Assembly: GCA_944366945.1 (NCBI GenBank)
Contig: CALVWJ010000002.1
Span: 107,912-171,911, forward strand
Source of the DNA: an uncultured Clostridia bacterium
GTDB taxonomy: Bacteria; Bacillota; Clostridia; Christensenellales; CAG-138
Direction of reading: 5' to 3'
DNA: 64,000 bases
In this document: positions 52,894-62,052 of the stretch, piece by piece
How positions within the stretch are numbered: the first letter of the stretch is position 1
Layout: every line of letters starts with the position of its first letter
Notes under the pieces: generated by a model
Seen by the model: the letters and a program-made list of their open reading frames with translations, nothing else
What the model was told of the DNA's origin: nothing
Databases searched by the model: none
Translations under genes and position numbers: made by a program

Positions 52894-53703
52894 TCAGTGG
52901 CGCGGCGTTTCGCTTTCCCCAGGCGCCACCCCGTTGAGCTGGAAAGTACGCACCATCCAATCCCCCAGGCTGGGTGAAAGCGCATCCCCCAGCACCAGCA
53001 GCTTGCAGGGCCCCGCTGGCACCAGCACTTCCTTTTTCCGCTTCCGCACGCAGGTTACAATTGCGTTTGCAACAAGTTCCGGAGCCATCTTGGGGGTAAT
53101 GCCCGGGCAAGCCACATGCGCGATCTGCGGCGTATCCGTACGGCTTGGGAAAACCGTTCCCACATACACGCCGCTCCCCCGCATCTCCTGCCGAAGCACC
53201 TGCTGAAACCCGTTGAGCGCAAATTTGGAAGCCACATAAGCAGCATCGGGCGGAACGCCTTTTTTGCCATCCATGGAGCATGTAACTACTATGCTTCCCG
53301 CGCGGCGGGCGCGCATGCCGGGCAAAACGGCATAGATGGTGTTGAGCGTGCCGAAAAAGTTGGTTTCCATCACGGTGCGGATCTGCGCCATGGTAAGCGC
53401 TTCGGCCGGGCAGCGCAGATAAATCCCAGCGTTGCAAATGGCGGCATCCAGCGCGCCAAAGCGGGCGCATGCCGCTTCGACCGCAGCGCCGATCTGCGCT
53501 GCATCCGCGGTATCCGCAAGGTAAGGCTCCGCAGCCACCCCGAGCGCGCGCACCTCCTCTGCAACCGCATCAAGGCGCGCCGCATTGCGCGCAACCAGCG
53601 CGAGCGAAGCGCCTTCCCGCGCAAACGCGAGCGCTGCTGCGCGGCCTATCCCGCTTGATGCCCCGGTAATTAGCACCGTTTTCCCATTCATCCGAGCCCG
53701 CAT
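52894..53703 (-). CDS. Short-chain dehydrogenase/reductase (SDR)
   Basis: The 269-residue NAD(P)-dependent oxidoreductase has the classical SDR motifs: TGASSGIGRAAA (coenzyme), ICNAG, catalytic Ser in VTCSMDG and YVASK. The C-terminal part (about 200-269) with KEVLVPAGPCKLLV resembles the Clostridial members of the group, several of which act on lipids or hydroxysteroids; the substrate is not predictable. ATG 53703 was chosen because AAGGAAGG lies 10 nt upstream. Its last 50 codons are duplicated downstream. Confidence 0.9.
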   Translation of the reverse strand: MRARMNGKTVLITGASSGIGRAAALAFAREGASLALVARNAARLDAVAEEVRALGVAAEPYLADTADAAQIGAAVEAACARFGALDAAICNAGIYLRCPAEALTMAQIRTVMETNFFGTLNTIYAVLPGMRARRAGSIVVTCSMDGKKGVPPDAAYVASKFALNGFQQVLRQEMRGSGVYVGTVFPSRTDTPQIAHVACPGITPKMAPELVANAIVTCVRKRKKEVLVPAGPCKLLVLGDALSPSLGDWMVRTFQLNGVAPGESETPRH

Positions 53704-54053
53704 TTTAAGCATCCCTTCCTTTCCCATGCCAATTCATTTCTTTGCCACGAGTATAGCAAACGCGGCCCGCCCGGTCAAACGCCGCAGCAGTGCAAAACCG
53801 CTTGACATGCCGGCGCGGCGTGCAGTAGCATATAATATATCTGCCTTGGACACGCCGCGTGCAAGGCCAGCCGCTATCCGCGCTTGCATCTCAAAACGAT
53901 CGAGGCAGAAGGTAAACGAGTTGAATGGCCACAAACGCTGCACGCGCCTCACAGGCCCATGTTTAAAATCCTGTTTGTTATGCAATTGCAGGCATTTTCC
54001 CGTTCACGCCGCCTGTTGGCGTAAGAATATTCTAATATGAAAGGAACCCTTCC
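53704..54053. other. Divergent promoter region of SDR and metF
   Basis: A TTGACA at about 53801 with TATAAT too far away (23 nt), and other AT-rich signals, suggest but do not prove a plus-strand promoter for metF. No S-box, cobalamin or THF riboswitch pattern was recognised. An 83-codon minus-strand frame is not supported. Confidence 0.4.
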
Positions 54054-54926
54054 ATGTTCATCCGGGACCTTTTGCAAACAAAACCCGTAACCTTTTCCTG
54101 CGAGTTGTTCCCGCCCAAGGCCGGCACCGATTTGGCCCGCGCCGACGAGGTCGTGGAACAGACGGCGCGCCTCAAGCCGGATTTCATCAGCGTTACCTAT
54201 GGCGCGAGCGGCAACACCTCCCATAACACGCTGCGCATGGCCCGCCGCATTGAGGAGAACGGCTGCACCGCGCTTGCGCACCTAACCTGCGTTTCCGCTT
54301 CCCGTTCGGATGTTGCTGTGCGGCTTGACGCCATGCAGCAAAATGGAGTGCAAAACGTGCTTGCCCTGCGCGGCGACCTGCCCGAGGGCGAGACCAAGCC
54401 GGCTGACGCCTGCTTCCAGCATGCCAACGAGCTCGTGGAAGCGATCCGCGCGCACGGCGGATTCTGCATCGGCGGCGCATGCTATCCCGAAGGCCATGTG
54501 GAAAGCGCATCCCAGGAAGAGGACATTGCCAACTTGAAGCGCAAGGTGGAAGCGGGTTGCGATTTTTTGACCACCCAGATGTTCTTCGACAATAACGTAC
54601 TCTATCGTTTCCTTTATAAGCTTTATGCCAAGGGGATCACCGTGCCCGTTCTGGCCGGCATCATGCCGGTGACCAACAAGAAGCAGATGACTCGCATCAT
54701 CCGCTTGAGCGGCACTTCCCTGCCGCCGCGGTTCCAGAACATTCTGGACCGCTTTGGGGATGACAGCGCGGCCATGGAACAGGCGGGCATCGCCTATGCC
54801 ACGGAGCAGATCATCGACCTGGTTGCAAACGGCGTGCGCGGCGTCCATCTTTACACCATGAACCGGCCGGACATCGCCGGGCGCATCGCAAACAATCTAT
54901 CCCATATTCTGGGCAAGGACGCATGA
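54054..54926 (+). CDS. metF: Methylenetetrahydrofolate reductase
   Basis: The enzyme reduces 5,10-methylene-THF to 5-methyl-THF for methionine synthesis. The 290-residue protein shows FSCELFPPKAGTDLA, ISVTYGASGNTSHNT, LAHLTCVSAS, VLALRGDLPEGE, FLTTQMFFDNNVLYRF and PVLAGIMPVTNKKQM. It overlaps the next gene by 4 nt (ATGA), and all three genes form a methionine operon. Confidence 0.96.
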   Translation: MFIRDLLQTKPVTFSCELFPPKAGTDLARADEVVEQTARLKPDFISVTYGASGNTSHNTLRMARRIEENGCTALAHLTCVSASRSDVAVRLDAMQQNGVQNVLALRGDLPEGETKPADACFQHANELVEAIRAHGGFCIGGACYPEGHVESASQEEDIANLKRKVEAGCDFLTTQMFFDNNVLYRFLYKLYAKGITVPVLAGIMPVTNKKQMTRIIRLSGTSLPPRFQNILDRFGDDSAAMEQAGIAYATEQIIDLVANGVRGVHLYTMNRPDIAGRIANNLSHILGKDA

Positions 54927-55570
54927 GGGTCCGCCGGGAAGAAGCGCTGCGGTATCTGGGCGCAAAGGGCGCGCCGGATGCGCAGGTTGAAGCGCTGCTT
55001 GACGGCGCAGTGGAAGCGCTCAACGCCTGTGCTGCGCCGCGTTATGTTGCCTTGCGTGTGCCCGTGGAAGTCCGTGGCGCAGAGGTATCGCTCCAGGCGT
55101 TTACGGCGAATTCCTCCGCTCTCGCTGCGCGCCTTTCCGGCTGCAGCGCGGCATACCTGTTCGCTGCAACGCTCGGCGCCGAGGTGGATCGCGCAATGGC
55201 GCGCCTTTTCAAGCTGGATGTAGCGCGCGCGTTTGCGTTGCAGGCATGCGCTGCAAGCGCGCTTGAGTGTTTCTGCGATGATTCCTGCGCTGCGCTTGCG
55301 CAGGAATGCGCGCGCGAGGGGCTTTTCCTGCGCCCCCGCTTTTCGCCGGGGTATGGCAGCTTTTCCATCGTGCATCAATCGGATATGCTCCGCGCGTTGC
55401 AGGCGGATAAGCGGCTTGGCCTTTCTGAAACCGATTCGCATATGCTTACGCCGCTCAAGTCCGTGACCGCTGTAATCGGCCTTTCCGCTGAAAACACCGT
55501 CTGCGCAGTGCATAAGTGCGCGCAGTGCGATAATCTCACCTGTGAATACCGAAAGGAACCAAAACCATGA
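54923..55570 (+). CDS. Free-standing methionine synthase activation-domain protein
   Basis: The 215-residue protein resembles the C-terminal reactivation domain of MetH, which binds SAM and remethylates oxidised cobalamin. The diagnostic stretch is RPRFSPGYGSFSI followed by ETDSHMLTPLKSVTAVIGLS. The N-terminal half is variable and helical. Such separate proteins accompany truncated MetH in Clostridia, and this one overlaps both metF and metH by 4 nt. A Cys cluster near the end (KCAQCDNLTC) is unusual and could bind metal. Confidence 0.9.
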   Translation: MRVRREEALRYLGAKGAPDAQVEALLDGAVEALNACAAPRYVALRVPVEVRGAEVSLQAFTANSSALAARLSGCSAAYLFAATLGAEVDRAMARLFKLDVARAFALQACAASALECFCDDSCAALAQECAREGLFLRPRFSPGYGSFSIVHQSDMLRALQADKRLGLSETDSHMLTPLKSVTAVIGLSAENTVCAVHKCAQCDNLTCEYRKEPKP

Positions 55571-57951
55571 ACCTGCAAACCCTGCTGCAAAAGCAGCTGC
55601 TTTTTCTCGATGGCGCAATGGGCACCATGCTCCAGAGCGCGGGCCTTCCGGCGGGTGAAGCGCCGGATGTTTGGAACTTGACCCACCCGGAGGAAGTGGA
55701 AGCCGTGCATGCGGCCTACCTTGCTGCGGGGAGCGACATTCTTACAACCAATACCTTCGGCTGCACGGCGCACAAGCTTGCGCCCACGGGCTATTGCGCC
55801 GCAGAAGTCGCGGCGGCGGCAGTGCGCAACGCAAAGGCAGCCATCGCAAAGGCGGGCGGGAAACAGCGTTTTGTGGCGTTTGATGTAGGGCCCACGGGCA
55901 AGCTTCTCAAGCCGCTCGGCGATCTCGCTTTTGAGGACGCCTATCGCATGTTCCGCGAGGCCATCGAAGCCGGCGCAGCAGCCGGGGCGGATCTGGTGCT
56001 GATCGAAACCATGTCCGACGCCTATGAGCTCAAGGCCGCCGTACTCGCCGCAAAGGAGGGCGCTTCGCTCCCCGTTTGTGCAACGGTAACGCTGGACCGG
56101 CGCGGCAAGCTTCTAACCGGCGGCGATGTTGCAAGCGTTGTTGCGCTTCTCGAAGGGTTGCGCGTGGATGCACTTGGCCTCAATTGCGGCCTTGGGCCAC
56201 GCGAAATGCTCCCCTTCCTGCAGCAGATGCGCGCGCTCTCAAGCCTGCCCATCCTGCTCCAGCCCAACGCAGGGCTTCCGCGGGAAGTCGAAGGCAAAAC
56301 CGTGTTTGACGTTGGGCCGGAAGAATTTGCCGCGCTGATGGAAGCGTGCGTGCAAGGCGGCGCAGGCCTCGTGGGTGGCTGCTGCGGCACTACGCCGGAG
56401 CACATCCGCGCGCTCGTTGCCCGCTGTGCGGGCCTCACACCCCCGGTGGTAGAAGAAAAACACCGCACGGTGGCCTGTTCCTATGCGCGTACCGTCTGCT
56501 TCGGGCAGGGAAAGCCGGTGCTCATCGGCGAGCGCATCAACCCAACGGGCAAACCGCGCATGAAGCAGGCCTTGCGGGATGGGGATTTTGATTTGATTTT
56601 GCGCGAAGGCATCCTGCAGCAGGAGCAAGGCGTGGATGCGCTTGATGTAAACGCTGGCTTGCCGGAATTGGACGAGCCCGCCGTGCTCACCTCGCTTACA
56701 GAGCAACTGCAAGCCGTAACCGATCTTCCGCTTCAGCTTGATTCGGCGGATCCGGAAGCGCTTGCCCGCGCACTGCGCGTTTACAATGGAAAACCGATTA
56801 TCAACTCGGTTAGCGGCAAAGAGAGCAGCATGGAAGCCGTATTCCCGCTTGCAGCGCGCTATGGCGGCGTAATCGTTGCGCTCACGCTGGATGAAAGCGG
56901 CATCCCGGAGGATGTTGAAGGCCGCATCGCCATTGCCCGGCGCATCCTTGCGCGCGGTGCTGCTTATGGCCTCAAGCCGCACGATTTTCTTTTCGACCCG
57001 CTCACGCTCACCATCAGCTCGGGCAATGAGAACGCGCGCATCACGCTCGCTTGCGTGCGCCGCCTGCACGAAGAGCTTGGCGTGTGCACCTCGCTTGGCG
57101 TTTCCAACGTTTCCTTCGGCCTGCCCGCGCGCAGCTATCTCAACGCGAACTTCTTTGCGCTCGCTCTGGGCGCAGGGCTTTCCGCAGCGATTTTAAACCC
57201 GCATGCCCCCGGCATGATGGAAGCTGCACGCGCGTGCACAGCGCTGCTTGGCGGGGATGCAAACTGTGCCGCTTACATTGCCGCCTATGGCGGTGCACCG
57301 GCTACACCCGCGCAGCCGGCCGCGCAGGCGGAAGCCATGTCCCTGCATGACGCAGTGCTGCGGGGCCTGCGTCAGCCTGCACTGGAAGCAGCAAAGCGTG
57401 AGCTCGCGCAAAAAGACCCGCTTGCAGTCATCGAAAGCGGCCTAATCCCCGCACTCAACGAGGCGGGTGAACGCTTTGAGGCAGGAACGCTCTTCCTTCC
57501 CCAGCTTTTGATGTGCGCAGAAGCGGCAAAGGCTGCTTTTTCGGCCATCCGTGCGCAGATGGGCGATGCAGCCGGCGCCACGCGCGGGACCGTGGTGGTT
57601 GCAACGGTGCAGGGCGATGTGCACGACATCGGGAAAAACATCGTAAAAGCGCTGCTGGAAAACTACCAGTTCCGCGTAATCGATCTTGGCAAAGATGTCC
57701 CGCCGGAGGCCATCGTGGAAGCTGCGGCTGCGCATCAAGCGCGGCTTGTTGGCCTCTCTGCTCTCATGACTACAACCGTACCCAGCATGAAGCGCACCAT
57801 CCAGGCCCTTCGCGCGCAAGTTCCAGGATGCCTTGTAATGTGCGGCGGCGCCGTGCTCACGGAAGAATATACCCGCGATATCGGCGCAGATTTCTATGTG
57901 CGCGATGCGATGGAATCCGTGCGCCGCGCGCGCGAAGTGTATCCAGAATAA
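55567..57951 (+). CDS. metH: Cobalamin-dependent methionine synthase lacking the activation domain
   Basis: This transfers a methyl group from methyl-THF to homocysteine. The 794-residue protein has the homocysteine-binding domain (about 1-290; zinc Cys residues in LNCGLGP and VGGCCGTTPEH), the pterin-binding domain (about 320-570; GERINPTGKPRM, DVNAGLPE, NSVSGKE), a four-helix cap, and the B12-binding domain (about 670-794; DVHDIGKNIV with the axial His, DLGKDVP, GLSALMTTTV, CGGAVLTEEY). The usual fourth domain is absent and is encoded by the preceding gene, with which it overlaps by 4 nt. Confidence 0.96.
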   Translation: MNLQTLLQKQLLFLDGAMGTMLQSAGLPAGEAPDVWNLTHPEEVEAVHAAYLAAGSDILTTNTFGCTAHKLAPTGYCAAEVAAAAVRNAKAAIAKAGGKQRFVAFDVGPTGKLLKPLGDLAFEDAYRMFREAIEAGAAAGADLVLIETMSDAYELKAAVLAAKEGASLPVCATVTLDRRGKLLTGGDVASVVALLEGLRVDALGLNCGLGPREMLPFLQQMRALSSLPILLQPNAGLPREVEGKTVFDVGPEEFAALMEACVQGGAGLVGGCCGTTPEHIRALVARCAGLTPPVVEEKHRTVACSYARTVCFGQGKPVLIGERINPTGKPRMKQALRDGDFDLILREGILQQEQGVDALDVNAGLPELDEPAVLTSLTEQLQAVTDLPLQLDSADPEALARALRVYNGKPIINSVSGKESSMEAVFPLAARYGGVIVALTLDESGIPEDVEGRIAIARRILARGAAYGLKPHDFLFDPLTLTISSGNENARITLACVRRLHEELGVCTSLGVSNVSFGLPARSYLNANFFALALGAGLSAAILNPHAPGMMEAARACTALLGGDANCAAYIAAYGGAPATPAQPAAQAEAMSLHDAVLRGLRQPALEAAKRELAQKDPLAVIESGLIPALNEAGERFEAGTLFLPQLLMCAEAAKAAFSAIRAQMGDAAGATRGTVVVATVQGDVHDIGKNIVKALLENYQFRVIDLGKDVPPEAIVEAAAAHQARLVGLSALMTTTVPSMKRTIQALRAQVPGCLVMCGGAVLTEEYTRDIGADFYVRDAMESVRRAREVYPE

Positions 57952-58200
57952 ACGGGCATTGCTGCAAGCGCCTGCCTCTTGATGCGGCAGGCGCTTGCGC
58001 TTGGAAAGAATGTAGAACAGGCCATATTCCTTTCGGCATGCATCCAAAATCGGCAGCATAGCTTTCTATAACGCACAAAATGCCACCGAAAAGCATGGGC
58101 CTGCAGCGGCGCCGGTTTGATTTTTTGCTTGCAAAAACATGCCATTGCATGTATGCTTTTAGGTATCGTTTTGTTTCAACCACGAAAGGAATGCATGATC

Positions 58201-58755
58201 ATGCCGAACGAACAAAAAACAAGCAGCAAAAAAAGAATCTGGCTCATCCCCGTATGCATCCTGGCCGCAGTAGCGCTCATTGCAGCGATCGTATTGGCTG
58301 CAAAAGCCGAACGCAAGGCAGTGCTTACAAAAACGCTTACAACATTCTATGATGCGCTCTATATCGAAAGCGACCTCGATGCGATGAAGGCCTGCATAGC
58401 CGAAGACGCGCGCGAGGATTTTGAATCCGTTATGTCCATGGGAGGCATCACGCCAGGCTATTATCGGAATTATGTGCAGGATGCACTCCTTGAAATCGGC
58501 ACGGAGTTTACCATTGGTGTGCGCATTACAAGCCTTTCTGAATATGGCACATCGGATATCGCAAAGATCCAGCAGACTTTCCCCGACACGGAAAAGGCTG
58601 TGCGCGCCGAATATGAGATCATCTTTACCGACACAAATGGCGAAGACCATGTTTATACCAATTCCATGATTTTCGTCATGGTGGATAATCACTGGTATAT
58701 GAGCACGCACCTTGCGCTCCCGATCGGCGCAAACATGTCCATCAGCAACAGCTAA
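58201..58755 (+). CDS. Small membrane-anchored protein with external domain
   Basis: The 184-residue protein has a short basic start (KTSSKKR), one membrane helix (about 12-33, WLIPVCILAAVALIAAIVLAA), and an external NTF2-like or DUF4878-style domain of about 145 residues (FYDALYIESDLDAMKACIAEDARED, YEIIFTDTNGEDHVYTNSMIFVMVDNHWYMS). The function is unknown. Start 58201 follows AAGGA by 10 nt; an in-frame ATG two codons earlier is less well spaced. Confidence 0.8.
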   Translation: MPNEQKTSSKKRIWLIPVCILAAVALIAAIVLAAKAERKAVLTKTLTTFYDALYIESDLDAMKACIAEDAREDFESVMSMGGITPGYYRNYVQDALLEIGTEFTIGVRITSLSEYGTSDIAKIQQTFPDTEKAVRAEYEIIFTDTNGEDHVYTNSMIFVMVDNHWYMSTHLALPIGANMSISNS

Positions 58756-58769
58756 ACGATTTTTTCTTG

Positions 58770-58794
58770 AAAGCGGCCTGCAGGGGCCGCTTTT
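58770..58794 (+). terminator. Terminator after the small membrane protein
   Basis: Stem AAAGCGGCC/GGCCGCTTT followed by TTTA, 15 nt past the stop codon. Confidence 0.85.
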
Positions 58795-59170
58795 AAATTG
58801 CAAAAAGCTGGCTGCGCGCTTTCCAGATTGCTTCCACGCCCTTGCCCCTGCGGCGCGACCAGAAACGATGTAGGGAGAACTTTGATGCAAGCCTTCTGCG
58901 GTTCTTCTGCGCATCTTCCAGGGAGCATGTTCTTGCCCTTTTGTAGTAATTTAGCCTAAGCACCAAATCGGATGCAAACTTCGGGGCCATTCCCCTTTGG
59001 GCAAGCTGGAGGCGGTTCGCATACGCTGCCCTTCTATTCAAATTACGAATAGATACATAAGCACCTCATATATTCACTTATGGGGAAAGCATGGTATCAT
59101 ACAGGTGGAATCGCGTGCCTCATTGCACGAGGGCGATTCCTTTGAATCGAATTGATGGAGGAATTCAGCT
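58795..59170. other. Gap upstream of purA
   Basis: A poor minus-strand frame of 82 codons is not supported. A weak -35/-10 pair (TTCACT and TATCAT near 59090) is a possible purA promoter; no purine riboswitch was recognised. Confidence 0.4.
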
Positions 59171-60445
59171 ATGGCAAATTGCGCGATCGTAGGCGTAAAC
59201 TGGGGCGATGAAGGCAAAGGCCGCATGGTAGACCTCATTGCCGAAGATTATGATGTTGTCATCCGCTACCAGGGCGGCAACAATGCAGGGCATACCGTAA
59301 TCAATGAATATGGGAAATTCGCGCTGCATCTCATCCCTTCGGGCATCTTCCGCCCTGGCGTAGTCAACGTGCTCGGCAACGGCACGGTGATCGATCTCGA
59401 AGCGCTTTTTGGCGAGATGGAAACGCTGCGCAAAGCAGGGGTTTCCGTTACGCCCGAAAACTTCAAGATCAGCGATCGTGCAACCATCGTATTCCCTTAT
59501 CATAAGCTGCTGGATGAGCTGGAAGAAGCCCGCCTTAAGGATGCAAAATACGGTTCCACAAAGCGCGGCATTGCCCCGGTCTACAGCGATAAGTATCAAA
59601 AGAAGAGCCTCATGATGGGAGAGCTTCTCTATCCAGAATACCTGGAACGCCATCTTTCCGGCGTGCTTGCATGGAAAAACCTCACCATTGAAAACGTGTA
59701 TGGCGCAAAGGGCTTCGCGCTTGCGGATCTTCTTGCCTGGACCGAAGAGTTCGGCAGCAAGCTCAAGCCTTACGTTTGCGACGTAGGTGCCTTCCTCGCG
59801 GATGCACAAGCTTCCGGCAAAAACATCCTGTTTGAGGCGCAGCTTGGCGCGCTAAGGGATATCGATTATGGCATTTACCCCTATACCTCATCTTCTACGC
59901 CGCTTGCGGCCTACGCACCCATCGGCTGTGGGCTGCCAAGCCTTAAGGTAGACACCGTGCTCGGCATCGTGAAGGCGTATTCCACCTGCGTGGGCGAAGG
60001 GCCGTTCACTGCGGAATGGTTTGGCGAAGAAGCGGAGCGTCTGCGCGAGGCTGGCGGCGAATACGGTGCTGCAACGGGGCGTCCGCGCCGCGTTGGCCCG
60101 TTTGATGTAGTCGCTACGCGCTATGGCGTGCGCGTGCAGGGCGCAACGCAGATCGCCCTCACCAAGCTCGATGTGCTTTCTTACATGGAAAAAATCCCGG
60201 TTTGCACCCAGTATGAGATTGGCGGCAAGCGAGTGGACGAATTCCCCTTCCCCGCCGCGCTCGCCGAGGCAAAACCCGTGATGGAATATCTGCCCGGTTG
60301 GGGCTGCGATATCAGCAATGCGCGCAAGTTCGGCGACCTGCCTGCGGCTGCGCGCGATTATGTGCGCTATGTTGAAGATACGCTGCGCACGCCTATCCCT
60401 TATGTTTCCGTGGGCGCGGCCCGGGATGCAATCATCCTGCGCTAA
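59171..60445 (+). CDS. purA: Adenylosuccinate synthetase
   Basis: It makes adenylosuccinate from IMP, Asp and GTP, the first step of AMP synthesis from IMP. The 424-residue protein has the GTP-binding NWGDEGKGRMVDL (normally QWGDEGKGK), IRYQGGNNAGHTV, KRGIAPVYSDK, ATGRPRRVGPFD and LTKLDVL. GGAGGA lies 10 nt before the ATG. It is followed after 12 nt by purB, the next enzyme. Confidence 0.95.
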   Translation: MANCAIVGVNWGDEGKGRMVDLIAEDYDVVIRYQGGNNAGHTVINEYGKFALHLIPSGIFRPGVVNVLGNGTVIDLEALFGEMETLRKAGVSVTPENFKISDRATIVFPYHKLLDELEEARLKDAKYGSTKRGIAPVYSDKYQKKSLMMGELLYPEYLERHLSGVLAWKNLTIENVYGAKGFALADLLAWTEEFGSKLKPYVCDVGAFLADAQASGKNILFEAQLGALRDIDYGIYPYTSSSTPLAAYAPIGCGLPSLKVDTVLGIVKAYSTCVGEGPFTAEWFGEEAERLREAGGEYGAATGRPRRVGPFDVVATRYGVRVQGATQIALTKLDVLSYMEKIPVCTQYEIGGKRVDEFPFPAALAEAKPVMEYLPGWGCDISNARKFGDLPAAARDYVRYVEDTLRTPIPYVSVGAARDAIILR

Positions 60446-60457
60446 AGGGAGGTTCCC

Positions 60458-61873
60458 ATGAAAGATCGTTATGAAAGCCCGCTTTGTTCCCGCTATTCTT
60501 CGGAACGCATGCAGCGCCTGTTCTCTTCGGATACGCGCTTTTCCACCTGGCGCAGGCTCTGGGTGGAGCTCGCGGATGCGCAGCGCAAGCTTGGCCTTCC
60601 CATCACAGAGGCGCAGGTTGCAGAGCTGCGGGCGCATCTGACGGATATCGATTATGAAGCGGTTGCAGCGCGGGAAGCGGCTGTGCGCCATGATGTAATG
60701 GCACACATTTACGCGTATGGCCTCTGCTGCCCCAGCGCAAAGGGGATCATCCACCTGGGCGCCACCAGCTGCTACGTTACGGATAACGCCGACCTCGTGA
60801 TTTACCGGGATGCGCTCAAGCTCATCCGCGCGGAAATCGTTACGGTCCTAAAAGATCTCGCTGCCTTTGCACAGCGGTATAAGGCGCTCCCTACCCCGGG
60901 CTATACGCATTACCAGAACGCGCAGCCCGTAACCGTGGGCAAGCGCGCCTGCCTCTGGATGCAGGATCTCATGCTCGATCTTGAGGAGCTCGATGCCGTG
61001 CTCGGCGCCATGCGTTTTTTGGGTTGCCGTGGCACTACGGGCACAGAGGCAAGCTTTTTGGAGCTGTTTGAAGGGAATACTGCAAAGATCGACGAAATGA
61101 ACCGCATCATAGCAAACGCGTTCGGCTTTGCACGCTGCTATCCCGTCTCCGGGCAGACCTATCCGCGCAAGCTGGATAGCCGCATCCTTTCTGCGCTTTC
61201 TTCCGTTGCGCAAAGCGCACACAAGTTTGCGAACGATATGCGCCTGCTCCAGCATGATCAGCAAGTGGAAGAACCGTTTGAAAAGGACCAGATCGGTTCT
61301 TCTGCCATGGCTTATAAGCGCAACCCCATGCGGTGCGAGCGCATCTGCTCGCTTGCGCGCTACGTGATGGCAGATGCGCAAAACGCTGCCATGACAGCAT
61401 CAACCCAGTGGTTCGAGCGCACGCTGGATGATTCTGCAAATCGCCGCATCGCGCTGCCGGAAGCGTTCCTTGCAGTAGACGCGGTGCTTCGGCTTTACCA
61501 CAACGTTGCTTCCGGGCTCCATGTAAACGAAAAGGTTATCGAAGCCGCGATGGAGAATTTCCTGCCTTTCCTCGCAACGGAAAACCTGCTCATGGAAGGT
61601 GTAAAACGCGGCGGCGACCGCCAGGCGCTGCATGAAATCATTCGGACGCACTCGATGGCCGCCACGCGGCGGATGAAGGATGGCGGGCGCTGCGACCTGC
61701 TGGAACGCCTTGCGGAAGACCCGGCCTTCCCGCTCAATGGCGAAGAAATCCGCGCATTGCTCAACCCGGCTGCTTTCATTGGCCGCTGCCCAGAGCAGGT
61801 AACGGCGTTTCTTGCAGAATGCGCACCGCTGCTTTCGGGCGAAACCGCAGAAATGCAAAGCCTGCGCGTATAA
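60458..61873 (+). CDS. purB: Adenylosuccinate lyase
   Basis: It cleaves adenylosuccinate to AMP and also SAICAR to AICAR. The 471-residue protein belongs to the fumarase/aspartase superfamily, with ATSCYVTDNADL, TPGYTHYQNAQPVT and the signature IGSSAMAYKRNPMRCE (catalytic Ser). Ala stands where Pro is common in that signature. It begins 12 nt after purA behind GGGAGG and ends with a strong terminator. Confidence 0.95.
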   Translation: MKDRYESPLCSRYSSERMQRLFSSDTRFSTWRRLWVELADAQRKLGLPITEAQVAELRAHLTDIDYEAVAAREAAVRHDVMAHIYAYGLCCPSAKGIIHLGATSCYVTDNADLVIYRDALKLIRAEIVTVLKDLAAFAQRYKALPTPGYTHYQNAQPVTVGKRACLWMQDLMLDLEELDAVLGAMRFLGCRGTTGTEASFLELFEGNTAKIDEMNRIIANAFGFARCYPVSGQTYPRKLDSRILSALSSVAQSAHKFANDMRLLQHDQQVEEPFEKDQIGSSAMAYKRNPMRCERICSLARYVMADAQNAAMTASTQWFERTLDDSANRRIALPEAFLAVDAVLRLYHNVASGLHVNEKVIEAAMENFLPFLATENLLMEGVKRGGDRQALHEIIRTHSMAATRRMKDGGRCDLLERLAEDPAFPLNGEEIRALLNPAAFIGRCPEQVTAFLAECAPLLSGETAEMQSLRV

Positions 61874-61891
61874 ACAGCGCTTGCCTTTTCC

Positions 61892-61921
61892 CGGCTTTGC
61901 CGCCAGGTCGCGGCAAAGCCG
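61892..61921 (+). terminator. Terminator of the purA-purB operon
   Basis: A perfect 12-bp stem (61892-61903 with 61910-61921) is followed by TTTTCGTTTTTT, 18 nt after the stop codon. Confidence 0.93.
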
Positions 61922-62009
61922 TTTTCGTTTTTTGTTTTATATGGGCAATCCCGTTTGCACTGCTCTCATATCTTGCATATCCGCCCTTTTTTAAATGGCC
62001 TGTTTTTGG

Positions 62010-62015
62010 TATAAT
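62010..62015 (+). promoter_or_regulatory. Possible -10 element of the HD-domain gene
   Basis: A perfect TATAAT lies 37 nt before the ATG. No good -35 was found. Confidence 0.4.
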
Positions 62016-62052
62016 GTGTTTAATGATACTTTTCTAACGCTGGGGGATTGGC

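Noticed and set aside
53734..53985. 83-codon minus-strand frame upstream of the SDR gene
   Set aside because: No ribosome binding site, no motif, and it overlaps the likely metF promoter region.
53760..54053. Possible riboswitch upstream of metF
   Set aside because: No S-box, cobalamin or THF riboswitch core could be traced by eye.
58793..59041. 82-codon minus-strand frame upstream of purA
   Set aside because: No start signal; ends inside a terminator and looks like chance.
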